Shown here: positions 44,963-56,701 of the stretch, in pieces
How positions within the stretch are numbered: the first letter of the stretch is position 1
Layout: each line of letters opens with the position of its first letter
Assembly: GCA_964016875.1 (NCBI GenBank)
Contig: OZ024728.1
Span: 30,573,865-30,637,864, forward strand
Direction of reading: 5' to 3'
From: Fallopia convolvulus
Lineage: Eukaryota; Streptophyta; Magnoliopsida; Caryophyllales; Polygonaceae
DNA: 64,000 bases
Made by a program: the position numbers and the translations under genes
The notes under the pieces: generated by a model
Told to the model about the DNA's origin: nothing
Database searches by the model: none
What the model saw: the letters and a program-made list of their open reading frames with translations, nothing else

Positions 44963-47900
44963 TGTAATAACCGCTATTTCTATATAAAAAGAAATGGTTG
45001 TTTTTTATTTAATTAATTATTTCCCTAAAATAGAGAGTTTAATCATTATTATGATTTTCATAGTTTAATATTAAAAATTTATAAAGGCATAGTATAATGA
45101 CAAATAAAATTTAATTAATTGAGATTAAATAAATATTTCAAAATTTATTCAATTAAATTTATAATACAATTAAAAATAAGGGGAAAGGACCAAAAATAAA
45201 AATGTGAGAGGTGAGACTCGAACCCGAGACCTCTTACATTTTCTCACAAACACACACACACTCCTTTTCCACTATGCCATAGTAACTTATCTACCCATTA
45301 AGGATTTTTAATCCTTTTATTCCCTTACCTTCCTTCTTCCTTCTTAGAAGACATGACTTGATTTGACACTTGAACAATGCATGTCTTCCAACTTCTTCAA
45401 TGACAATGGTAGCTTGCCCTTCTGACCAAAGACACCATTACCTTATATCATCCTCCAACAAGCACACATCTACCCAATCCTCTTGAAGCACCTCTTCCAT
45501 AAGTGGTCAATCCATAGAGTGGTGGATCCTTGGAAGGGTCAAATTTTTCTATAGATAGGGCTAAAATTTCCATGGAAGACTCATACATTAATCCTCTCTT
45601 CATCTAATCTCCCTCTCCTCTCCAAATTTTCATCCCATTCAACCCCAAAAAAAAAAATTCCACATTTTTGCACTAGCTTTGCATGATTTTGAATGAGCAA
45701 TTTCAAACTCGTTTCTCCACCAAATTTAGTGATTCAAATCCCTAAATGTAGATGAAGGAATTGCCTACAAAACCCCTAAATCAATTGGGCACAAACACCA
45801 CAAAAATCGGGCCAAAAATGCATCCAAACCACTCGACTATGTGCAGTTTTCGGGTTTTTCGGGCTGGTGACGAGCCATTTTCTCCAACCTCTTACACCTT
45901 CGTTACACATCCTTTTATGGAAATTTTTCCAACAGTATAAAGAGGGGTATGAGACATTCCAACTGACGTAATGTCCAACCCCGACCCATTACTGGTGTTG
46001 CTGCTAGGACCGTGCGAAACTACCTCGACGACCAACTTGCACCCACTCCAAGAGAACGGGCTGGCGACGACCAAAGTTCCCGACCACCATACACCGCCTT
46101 CATGCCGCCTTAGACTGAGTCATAGCCAACAGTTGGTAAAGGGGATGTCCAGCTACCGATTATCGCTTGAAGCGCACCCATTGGCCTTTCGAAGACTATG
46201 TAGCACACCGGCGAAGTTGGCTAGTTCTGCTGATTTTTTTTCGTTTGGGAAGAAAGAAAAGAGGTGTTGACCAACCACCTCGTTTTGGGTGCCCATTCCA
46301 ATCTTGTTATCGCTCGGTATAACTTTCCGACTCACATTTTTAATTAATATCTTTTTATAAAATAATTTCTACATATGTATAATATTTAATTGAATGAAGT
46401 GAATAAATATTATAAGTGGATTATTAAAAAGGAACTTATGAAATAAATTCAAATCAATTATGAGAATAATGTAGGTGACTTTTAGGCATGAAAATTCTGA
46501 TTTTAAAAATATATTAACATGGTTGTATTTTTATTTTAATGACTAAAGAAATAGAGTAAGATAAAGGAAATTATTAAAATAAGACTCTTTTGAAAAGGAA
46601 ATATACTTACATGTCTTTTAAATCTTATTATAAGCTAGGAAATATTATTAATAGGATAATTTGTATAAGGTAATTTATTAAATAATAAGATGGATGATTA
46701 AATAGATTGATTAAAGTATTTGCATGTTATATAAAAAGGACTTATATGAACTTATAAGTAAATTGTTTTAATAATAATATTAATGGACTTAAATAATCTA
46801 AATGAATAATTGTTGGTGGGTTAAAAAGACTTTATTTAATCTTTTCACCCTGTATGTCAATATTTAAGACTTTATCGATACCTTTGAAAATAATGTTTTA
46901 CAACTTGAGACTTAATAAAAAGTATGGGTAATAGTATGGTTTTTAACTAAAGTAAATAAAATTAATAGTAAGTTTTTAAAAGAGAATCTTTGACTCTTCA
47001 CAACTTGCATGAAACTTTATATAAATATAACTAATTTTTTTATAAAGTATTTTAAAGTATCATATTTGAAAATAATAATCAAGGATTATTATTATTTAGA
47101 GCCTCCACCTAAATTATTATTAAAATAATTTAGCTTTCATGATTTCACTTATAAAAAGGAATCATAAGAGAAATTAGTAATTTAAAGGAGATAAGAATTT
47201 TAATAGAAATTCGTTAGTTATCTCTCGTATCACTAGGTCGAAGTTTTGAATCCGTCTAAGTCGTCTAATTCCGAACCGTTAGGAAAGAAATCGTACTCCA
47301 ATCAAGGCAAGTGGAATTTCTCCTTGAAGTCTCGATAATTCGTTTCATGCAATTTCTCGATGTTGGGAACAACTTGTTTGCTAATAATAAACGAATCTAG
47401 GAATATGGATCGTTAGAAATAATGACCCAATTGTTATCGTTATTACGCTTATTAATGTTCAACTATTACGCTAGTCTTATTTGTGACCTTGCTTGTTTAA
47501 GATCTCTTTTCGAGATCGGTTTGGATTAAATACTAAGGGGTGCGGGATTAACTCGACACCTCTATATAACCTACTAAATCGTATGGCACCATGCCTAAAT
47601 TCCGCGACTTTAAGGATCATGATCCACCATCTGCTCCTGTTCGGAGGAGGGAGGTGCGCACCCTAGCTAGGTGTCGGAACTTTGTTCCCATAAGTGGACC
47701 CGAGCCCATTCATGGCCCCCCACACTCTTAAAATCCATTAACATAAGTGAAAGTTTTATCACGATATAAACTAAGTGCCAAAGCACAATTAAAAGAAACT
47801 AAAACCGGGTCAGAATAGTACAACTTGCTTGGAAGACCACCCGACTCTCGGTTCTTGAAACGATCGTCTTTCCAATCTAAATGTTTATTCGGACTTGTCA

Positions 47901-48748
47901 TGGTGGGTTTGGTAATTAATCTCCTTCAGACCACCTCCCCGATCTGGAGCACCGAATAAGATGAGGTTTGTTGAGGTCCGACAAGGGCGCGAGAGGTTTT
48001 AAAAACTTGTATGAATTAATAACGTTCCCAACATATTTCCTATTCTAAGAAATTCTACAATCTCGTAGTCCTTCATTTCAATTTAAGAGTTATCTCATCT
48101 CGAGATTTACTCATTTTCGTTCTTAAAGCTCCACATAAAGATTCTACATCTTAAACACATCCCAATAATCTCTCTCGATTATTTGTAAATTACCGTTTTA
48201 CCCTTGAGAATTTCCGTTCTCGCTTGCTTAGTCTCCTTAGACTAATTCCACTATTTCCGCGTTTTTGCCTGGTATTTCTCGCCCTTCGTGAGAAATGCCA
48301 GACTCTAGGAAATTCACATCGAAGTTTTGAAGACAAAGTCTAGATGGCTCGAGAAGAGTGATGAAAGGATAGAAGGTCAAGGCAAGACGACATTGAAGAA
48401 AGGAAGGAATATTCAAAGAGCGAAGCATTTAGAAGATAATGCACCAGCACTTCTATTTTAACCAAGCAAATCATCATCATATGATTTGTCTTGGAGAAAC
48501 ATACTTGTATTTTCAATATGTCTTTTCAAACCTTTTTATATGGGCTTTATTTTTCCATTGTTACATCATTTGTAAAACGACTCTCAATGTAATGAACGAA
48601 TGTTCTTATCAATGAATAAAATTCCGCTTTTAGTCATTTCTTCTTTAATTACATTTAATTAAATTATTTAAATCCTTGGGTGACTTTGGACGGTAAGGTC
48701 CGAGGTCACTGGCGGTAATACCCATCGTTGCAAAATAGGGGTGTTACA
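44963..48748 (+). repeat. 3' LTR of the Tekay/Del-like element (3786 bp)
   Basis: Starts TGTAATAACCGC and ends GTGTTACA. About 360 bp longer than the 5' LTR because it keeps the segment about 46305-46665. The tRNA-like boxes recur on the minus strand at about 45215-45284. The last block (GGTCCGAGGTCACTGGCGG) is conserved in both LTRs. Confidence 0.9.
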
Positions 48749-49460
48749 ATTGGTTCAACGTAGGCAAGGCATGGCTAGGTTGTGGTTGGAGGGTCGGAAC
48801 AGGGGCGGCCGCATCGAGGGAAAGAGAATATGGTTCTAGGAATGTCGTTATTGAAAGATGAAATCGTTGCCATGACACGAATGAGACATCCCTTTTCAAT
48901 AGTTGCAGCCTACGGGGCACTGGTTTTAGTGTACTTTGCCATAAACACGTATCGTATGGGCTCGTATTAAGGGAAGTAAAATTGCAAAGAAAATCCCAAT
49001 TTCAAAAAAATTATAAATTACATATCTTTTCTTTCCCAGGACCCTCAATATTCTTGCTAATGTAACAACGACGAAATCGGATTTACATGAAGTACATTTC
49101 CTATGACCTCATTTGTAAGCTATTTATCTTTTACCCTTCTCAATGCTACAATAGACCAGCACGTGCTAAGATTGCCCATATTGTGACTACATGTGCCCAC
49201 TAGCTTTGCACACTCACTGCACTTATATCTTTTATATTCACACAGCTATGCACTTTCATTCTTGTAAAACTGAAAAAACATTAACTACGCGGTGCTTCAT
49301 GCCTTCAAGAGCCTACGTTCACCCAGGCCTATGTTATACAGCTCATACAAGCTACACAAAAAGACAAGCTACCCATTATAAATATAGGTACAACCACATA
49401 TTTCACCCTACCCAGCCACACTACAACTTTTGCTCACAACAGTAGACAACCTGAAGTGCT
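48749..49460. other. Helitron-like interior between the LTR element and the RPA-like exons
   Basis: No confident exon. It precedes the ATG of the RPA-like remnant and may hold its promoter and leader. No TATA element is assigned. Confidence 0.4.
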
Positions 49461-50469
49461 ATGGCAACTACCAGATCTTTCCTCACTGACATCAATGAGA
49501 ACACGCCCCCAACATCAATAACTATTGTCATGAGGGTTGAACACAAAAGAGCCTCATCCAATACGGGAGCAAGGACTTTTTTGCCTTATAAATTCGTCGA
49601 TGAGGTGGTAAGTTATTTTTGTCTTTGTTCTTCGTCCATACAAAAACTTCCTACACAAGGTGCCCTTACATTCACGCTTCTCCTAGGGAACTCGAACACG
49701 CGTAGTATCTTTTGCTTAGAACATGGACTCCTTGGATCAGCATCTGATCGTGGGACAAACATATGAAATCAAAAATCTCTTTGTCAAACCAGTTCCCGAT
49801 CAGTACAGACTCTACCCGGGTGAACTCCAACCGACCCTGACACACCTCACTAAGGTCCAAGAGGTCGATGCAACGAAACCCGTAAATTTAAGGCTCTGCA
49901 TACCACTGTCTCTAATTGGAACGATGTCAACTCAAGCTCCATTTGGTAAATTATTATACAAGACCTTCACTTCTCCTTGCCTCCTACAATTCAAAACATC
50001 AAATTTAAGCTATTGTATATGTTATAAATCTTATACATATTGCTCATTCCCTACACAGACGTGACGATCGTCGTCTTGAAAGTAGATCAGCCTCATGAAG
50101 TGAACCTGGGGTAAAACAACCAGTCGACAAGAATTGGCGATGTTTTAGTAACAGATTATAGGTATTTCTACCTTTTCCATCCTCCCACTTCGAATAAATG
50201 CACTAACTACGTCCTACTTCTATTTACGCAGCACTATAGATGTGATCAACCTGTCCGCATGGCGTCTTCATGGCGATCGATGCAAGGAAATTGCTGCACT
50301 CAATGTTCCCAACAGTGTTACCATGTTCACATGCATGAAGACGGGAACTTACGACGGTACCTCATTCAACAGTTACAACTCAAAAATGTTTTTTCTCTCA
50401 TACTCTAACTCCTATACACGTCTAACGTCCAATGCTCGTAGGCCGGCGCACACTCTCGTCTACCTATGA
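49461..50469 (+). pseudogene. RPA70-like (replication protein A large subunit) OB-fold protein remnant
   Basis: Three exon-like pieces. About 49461-49606 encodes MATTRSFLTDINENTPPTSI and RTFLPYKFVDEV and is followed by a GTAAGT-type donor. About 49700-49948 encodes DSLDQHLIVGQTYEIKNLFV, KPVPDQYRLYPGELQPTLTH and TKVQEVDATKP. About 50231-50469, after a TTTACGCAG acceptor, encodes TIDVINLSAWRLHGDRCKEI, VTMFTCMKTGTYDG and FNS. The L-x-x-G-Q-x-YEIKN and W/L-G-D-x-A/C-x-E patterns are those of RPA1-like OB folds carried by plant Helitrons, which bind single-stranded DNA. A TAG lies just before MDSLDQ in frame and later OB folds are missing, so it is non-functional. Confidence 0.68.
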
Positions 50470-50649
50470 CACCTTCATTGACATCACACCAAAAGGAGAT
50501 CGAGATGTGGCCTTAAGAACTTGGTACGTAAAACCACCAAACAACACTTCTCATGCATGAACACTTCTGCCCTACATATATATTTCCGTTTCATTATTTC
50601 ATGGTACCTACCCTTACAAGGCATCGAAGAATACTGACATGTTAAGGGA

Positions 50650-52575
50650 AATGTTGCTCGCCTATGAAGAATATCTGCCACCAAAGAGGGACATCATGCT
50701 CAAAAGCCGTGGAACGTAACGTAGGAAGTGGACATGGTCTTTCATCATGAGATAAAAACATATTAACTTCAACATCAAGTTCCCAATTTGCGGCCTTAAA
50801 AAAAAGGCAGAAAGTAAACATGCAAATATTCCAAATCCATAACGAATTATATTCTGAGTAGAAAAACCAAAAAAAAGGCATCGTACAAAAGCAGCCACAC
50901 TGATTACCTTCAATAATTCATAAGCCGCAACAACATTGTGCCCAACAACAACTTGAAGGAAGGACCCAATTAACCACTCTTCCTCAGCAGACGAAAGTGA
51001 TACAGCCAAAGGAGTCTGGGCCAAAAAGAAAAGATTAAAAGTAAATTCAAACAACAACCATAAGGACAAGATGACACACAATCTACTTTACTTGTTCCAC
51101 AAAGTATATGTAACGTCATTTACAAGGGGTATTTAGCATTCTCATATATAAATAAAAGCGCCAAATATGTTTCATGCTCCCAGCGTTCGAGTGAATTTAG
51201 CACTCTCTCAAATCCCACCAATAACAACAACTTAACAATCCAACCAATTTGAACTAATTTGAACAAATAAGAAAAGCAATAGTTAAATAAAACTTTGATC
51301 AAACTACGTATACATGCTGTCAGCAAACTTTAGGGAGAACAAAGACCAAATTGTTACAAACCAATTTGGGCAGCCTTTATTTTGTTGTCCGTCATTTTCT
51401 CATGCTCTCCATTATGAACCAAACCAACAAACTCTCAAATACAACCACTAACAACAAAAAACATGTAATAATCCAACAAGGAAGGCATGACACATTGGGG
51501 AAAAAAATGAAAGAAATTAATATAAACAACCGGGACCAACACATGAATGTAGAGAGCCACAAAGTGAAATACACACATAAAGAAGAAGACACTATTTGAA
51601 GGAAGCCATTAAAAATGATCCAATTTGGCAATTATTTTACAACTAAATCCCAAACAGTTGACACATAACACATAACTACAACACAAATAAATGAAGGAAA
51701 AAGAAAAAAAACCTCATGAATAGAAGCAAAGGACAAACAATAATATTACCTCAACCAAAGCAGAAAGTGGAACATGCGCATGAGACAAAACAGGATCACC
51801 TAACACAGCATGAGCATCAACTACGGATTCAAAAACACCCAATTGAAAGAGAGTACAACAAATGCCATCAGCGATGAAGGTTAAAAAAATGAAATTAATC
51901 CACCACAACTTTATTACCGAGAGACTTTATAAGAAGCGACAAAAAATGTATAGGCCAGTAGTGCAAGAAATGCACCTCAACAATAGGCAATTTTTAACGT
52001 CGTGCAACAGCCAAATCAAACACAGTAGGCAAGGAAGAAGGCAAAGGAACCTTGGAAAAGAAAGGAATGATTACAAAAGCATAAGCAAGCATATGTAACA
52101 GCATGGTTAAGCACAACATACCACAAGAAACGTACATACAAGACAATACGAACAAGGACGAAAAAGAAGAAGATGCATGAGCAATAAATACCTCAACAGC
52201 AGCCGAATTAACAGATGGGATGTGATGATGCTGAGAAGGAGACGAAACCAATGGAATCTCGTCAAGGTGAGCTTCATCTGCCACATAGAGTAAATGCAAT
52301 GCGTCATAAAGAACCCTAGATGCAGCCTGCACACTCATAACAACCAAATAAAACAACTGACGTATATGAAAATCCGACACAACAATCCGCATCAGCATAT
52401 AGATCAGCTCAAAGGCAATAACAACAAAGTAACAAATGAAAGAAAGGAATACTGCAAAATAGATTGGAAGAAGAACAGAAGTTTTAGGACCTACAAGAAG
52501 TGTCTAGCAGTAGCACTGCTCTGACCAACAACTATCTCAAGAAACGAACACACCAACGCCCATTCGCAGCCGTAG
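50650..52575 (-). pseudogene. Series of exon-like blocks, unidentified protein
   Basis: On the minus strand, blocks with AG and GT borders encode: about 52575-52497, ANGRWCVRFLEIVVGQSSAT; about 52325-52194, VLYDALHLLYVADEAHLDEI; about 52057-51975, VPLPSSLPTVFDLAVARR then TAA; about 51876-51752, GICCTLFQLGVFESVVDAHA and HVPLSALVE; about 51020-50909, EEEWLIGSFLQVVVGHNVVA; about 50797-50650, AANWELDVEVNMFLSHDERP. The first and fifth resemble each other (W..FL.(V/I)VVG), as do the second and fourth (ending A-VE). This suggests duplicated exons. I do not recognise the protein; it may be a captured gene. Confidence 0.35.
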
Positions 52576-54745
52576 ATACGAAATTAACCATCACACAGCA
52601 ACTGAATATGATCCGAAACTGAAAACATAAGGGGAAGAAAAAAAACAGGCATCAGTTGGATGCTTTTTTGCAGCCAAGGCCTAACACGCATAACATATAC
52701 TTGATCAACAACATCAGGTTAAAATCACATCAAAAAGAAATAATAAATCAATAAATCTACACAAATAAACACAACAAATAACAGTTCAAAGGTAACACAG
52801 TCAGGCCACTACATTACACCAGCGAAATCGGAGAGTATAAAATAATATGTGAAAGATAACTAATTTATTACAGACTACCAAGGTGTGAGAGTAGATTTAT
52901 TTGTGAACCATATGGAAATGTAAATGCGCCTCACCAAAAGATAAAACTCAACAACCCCAAAAAAAATACAACAACCCCATATGAGAAGGAATCAAACCGA
53001 AACCGAAAATAACAAAGGGAATTCAACAACTAATAGCACATAAGAAGTAGAATCAACGAGACCCATAAAGCACAAACAAACCAAAACCCTAACCGAAGTT
53101 GGAGCACACACAAAGAGCAATGGACACAAACAAAAACAAACAAATATGACGAACCTAGAACACCACCTCAAAAGACCGACAAGCCTAATATCCAGACTAC
53201 ACACAAAGAAACCGAAAAAAAAACAAAGGGCATTGAGTAAGTGAAAGGACATAGCAAGTTGGAGCAACATGAATCATAAATCGAGAACACTCCAAAACCC
53301 TAGGCCAAGTCGAGATACAGAAAAAGACACACAAGCACAAATAAATACGAAAAAACCGAAAGCGGGTAAACACTCACTCACACAGGTCTCCATGTAAACG
53401 AATATTTAAGCAACCTTGACCACACAACAAATAAAACAACACTATAGAGCAGAAATTAAAAACAGCTTTCAAAAAAACAGAAAGACAAAAAAACCTCTGA
53501 AAAGCAAATATGAGAATGCAAAACTCATTTTTAGAAATTGTTTAAGAGCACTCATTATAGGAAGTTTTACTACCTCAAACTCGATATGAACTAAAACCAC
53601 ACCAAGAACAAATTCTTAAATATATAAATATATAAGTAAAAAGTAGAAGAAAAACTATGTACATATAGAATCGTGCACAGTGACTAAAGAGCTACATCTT
53701 TATGAATGCAATAATTAAAGAAACTCCAAAGCATAGTGGTCAGTACAATTTGAAAACGAAAATAAGCTCATAAAACAATGTAATTTGCCCCTGTTTTGTT
53801 CGTGAAAACTGAGGTTGAGTGTAGATTCCACCTAAACAATAAAGGCGTAGCAAAACCCGGAAACAAAGAACACTAAGAACACATCAACCCATATACCCTT
53901 GCATCCTCCTCCCTCTTCCTAGCCTATTTTCTTGTTGATGTTATTAATCAATTTGCAGGCCATAAAAATAAAAAGAGGGAATCCAAATAAACCTAGATTC
54001 CTGTAATTCGTAAACCTAAAGCAAGCATGCCTAAATACTCCCAACGATTCAGGCCAAAAACAGGTGCATAAAAATGGAACCTAGAACAGGGACATATACG
54101 AAGGTGACCTAGAACCGAAATTAGCATAACGCTAGAAAAAACACACAGGAAACCAAGAAAACGGAATACAACCCTACACATCAGAAGGATTACCACAAAG
54201 AAAAATATAAGGAACACACAAGTACACCTCCAAAGAAGAAGCAAGTAGATCAAAGCATGACCACAAATGGGCTTACAAGCACATAGTAGTTGCTCACAAA
54301 GCAAAGAATGAAAGAACAGACCAAAAGAGGAGCAGCAGGAGCACAATAAACGGAAGCACATCAAAACCCTAACCGAATAAAGACAACCAAATGCCTCTCT
54401 GGTTCAAATACAGTACGAGGATGAATTTGTAGACCTGCGAAGAAGAGATGCCGACGGTGAAGATGTAATCCACCCGAGCTGACGAATTTGTAGAACACGG
54501 TGAAGATTTCTTTCTCATGAGGTCGCCCTGCCTTCCGCAATCTATCTCTGAATCCGATTTTCCGATTCTATGGTTCAATTTGAGTCTCCCGAAATTGTAC
54601 GAGGTCAAGAGATGGAGATAAAGTGGGAAAAGAAAGCAGGAGCACGGCACATGACAGAACGAGCGAACAAGATGTCAACATTCACTATTCTATAAAGTGA
54701 ACAGTCGAGATTCAACAGTACTCCTCTTTTATATTAGTATAGATA
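52576..54745. other. Right part of the Helitron-like element, nothing recognised
   Basis: A- and C-rich sequence with short minus-strand frames only. It ends in the hairpin and terminal sequence described for the Helitron-like element. Confidence 0.4.
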
Positions 54746-55157
54746 TAGATATAATACCCCCACTAAGCAATTTTCCATCCTGGTCTCCCAAAGTCGATGC
54801 ATCTTCAACTCGTAAAAATTTGTGGGCCCAATATCGTGGAAGAAATTCAACACCATTAGCAGCTTTTCATTCAGGCCCAGTAAATAAAGACAAGGCCCAT
54901 TAAGTATGCCAACTCGCTTCTCATGTAAAACTTACAGACGGAATTCAATCTTTGCTCCTCAAAAATTAATGGCATCCATTTAAGCTCGATTTAACTCCTA
55001 AAATAGCCATAAATACCTGAAATACAATAAAACACTAGTGTAGATTCCAAATGCTTAATAAAATAAAATAAATATAAAACATGCAAAATATGCATGAAAG
55101 TGCTCTAAACTAATATGCAACTAGAGCCCTAAAATATGATTAAATTAAGCGTTATCA

Positions 55158-55750
55158 CATATGTAAGGAAGGTCGATAATGGGGCTAGGAGCAGGGGTGA
55201 CTAAACAAATGTATTGGCACAAGGGCAACCGATGGCGACATTAGGGCGAGTGAAAATTAGGTTTATGTGACTGATGTGGTGGCACAAGGGCGGTCGGGAA
55301 CTACTCTTTGATACCATGAAGAAATATCAAGGACATGTTACGTACGAGCACATATGCTCAGATAGGTCTAACACATAAACCCATGTGGTTGCATCCTAAA
55401 ACCAATTGGAAATAGAATGAGTAACCCAAAGGTATATATGCTAGGTTGGTTTCTCTTTTGATTTTATATGTGGGATAGGTTTTATTTTCAACACGCCCCC
55501 TCAATTGGCAACTAGTCAGGCCTAGTTGACACTTAACAACATCATAACTTTAGAGCCGATAAATCGTCGACGAGTCCAAGGAACTAGCCTAAATTCTGTC
55601 ATCATGTCGGACTAGCCAAATAATAACGGGATGGGAGCATCCTAACCCGATCCAAACAAGCAGGGATCCGTAACTAAATAGTCTCTGATACCTTAACACT
55701 AATAGAGGAAGTGTATGTTTAGTACACACATGCACAATAAGTCCAGCACA
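55158..55750. other. Intergenic, with the second copy of an anonymous repeat
   Basis: No gene. About 55330-55520 (ACCAATTGGAAATAGAATGA, GTATATATGCTAGGTTGG) parallels 30180-30415. Ends in CCAGCACA, the left 8-bp target duplication of the hAT-type element. Confidence 0.45.
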
Positions 55751-56701
55751 CAGTGGCGGAGGGAGGGGGCGGGTGGGGGCGGTGTAACAACCCGACTTTT
55801 ACACCGGGGTGCTACTCAGTAGTAGACCACACATGGGTCCACATGAGCTAACCTGATAGCAAGTTCACGATGATCTTACAACTCGGGCACGACAAGAAAA
55901 TACAAAGAAAACATCCAACCTGTATTTATAAAATCAAGGTATCGAAAACATGCATGGATTTCCCAGTCGACACAAACTACAATACAACTTAAGAACCCTT
56001 TATTGACATCATACTACTCTTTCCTTACCCAAAACCAAACATTACACAAAATAAGTAACAACCATTTCACCCAACTGAACCCAATCCTAATGACACGGCC
56101 TTCAACGACTCGTACCATCATTTTGCTGAGGTTTCATCATGGGTCCCTTGTCCTTACTTGTAACTAAAAAAAACAAGTCCCCGAAGGGTTAGCTAACAAT
56201 TCTAACATGCACTAAATGGTAAACACAATATGCAGTAGCGAAATCAAATTATAAAATTACATACTAAATACATATTAGAATAGTTCACATATAGTATATT
56301 CACAACAACAATCAAGCGCACAACAATATTTATAATCATAAAACGCATATAGTAATACTTACACTAATAATAGCACATAATTTCACTTTACTATCACCTC
56401 ATTCACTTTTCACTATAATACCAAATCAATCACAATTCACAACGATTCTTATCTAGCGATATCAATTCACATAACAATCGAGGCATTCTTTCATCCGAAA
56501 ATTCTTATCTACCATATCAATATACATAGCAATCGGGGCATTCTCCAGCCGGAACGGGGAGTAGTGGTCGGCGGCCTCCACCGTTACTCCGAACCACCCA
56601 GCACTAGAACAATTCACCTTCTTACCCCCGGTCAAGCCTCTACTAGAGCACTTGCCAAAACATTTATTATAATTTTGAAGGGGCTCTCCTTGTCATACAA
56701 C

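Larger units (their letters stand above)
35083..48748 (+). mobile_element. Tekay/Del-like LTR retrotransposon with very long LTRs
   Basis: LTRs 35083-38505 and 44963-48748 start TGTAATAACC and end GTGTTACA. The 5' LTR is followed after four bases by TGGTATCAGAGCC, the initiator-tRNA-Met primer site. The 3' LTR is preceded by TTAAGGGGGGG and, before that, TTTCGGGGACGAAC, a block commonly found at the end of pol in Tekay/Del elements. The interior (38523-44962) contains another solo LTR and no recognisable protease, RT or integrase, so the copy is heavily decayed or non-autonomous. No target duplication was found (GTGGG and ATTGG). Confidence 0.82.
31418..54745. mobile_element. Helitron-like element with a nested LTR retrotransposon
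   Basis: The left end TCTATCTATATAAAATAATG after an A, and the right end with a short hairpin (TTCACT...AAAGTGAA, about 54680-54700) followed by CTCCTCTTTTATATTAGTATAGATA, look like the termini of a common eudicot Helitron group. Removing the segment rejoins the flanking solo LTR. RPA-like exons at 49461-50469, a protein type that plant Helitrons carry, support the call. The Rep/helicase protein was not found. The nested LTR element occupies 35083-48748, leaving about 9.7 kb. The exact right border is uncertain by a few bases. Confidence 0.6.
30416..55157 (-). mobile_element. Tat/Athila-type solo LTR split by a 23-kb nest
   Basis: The two pieces 30416-31417 and about 54746-55157 make one LTR of about 1.4 kb in minus orientation: the minus-strand start is TGATAACGCTTAATTTAATC (55157 leftwards) and the end is ...GGCTGCATCA (30416). 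Flanks CATAG and CATAT form a 4-of-5 target duplication. The TGATAAC start, the 'tcgatcccac' block near 30472 and the A-rich inner end follow the style of the other Tat LTRs in this window. No internal region or second LTR accompanies it. Confidence 0.72.

Noticed and set aside
35078..48753. Target duplication for the long-LTR element
   Set aside because: GTGGG on the left and ATTGG on the right do not match. The borders rest on LTR ends, primer site and polypurine tract instead.
52992..54650. Minus-strand frames of 90-120 codons rich in Cys, Phe and Leu
   Set aside because: A-rich and C-rich DNA read on the other strand gives such Phe/Leu/Cys-rich frames; there is no domain, start context or splice pattern to support them.
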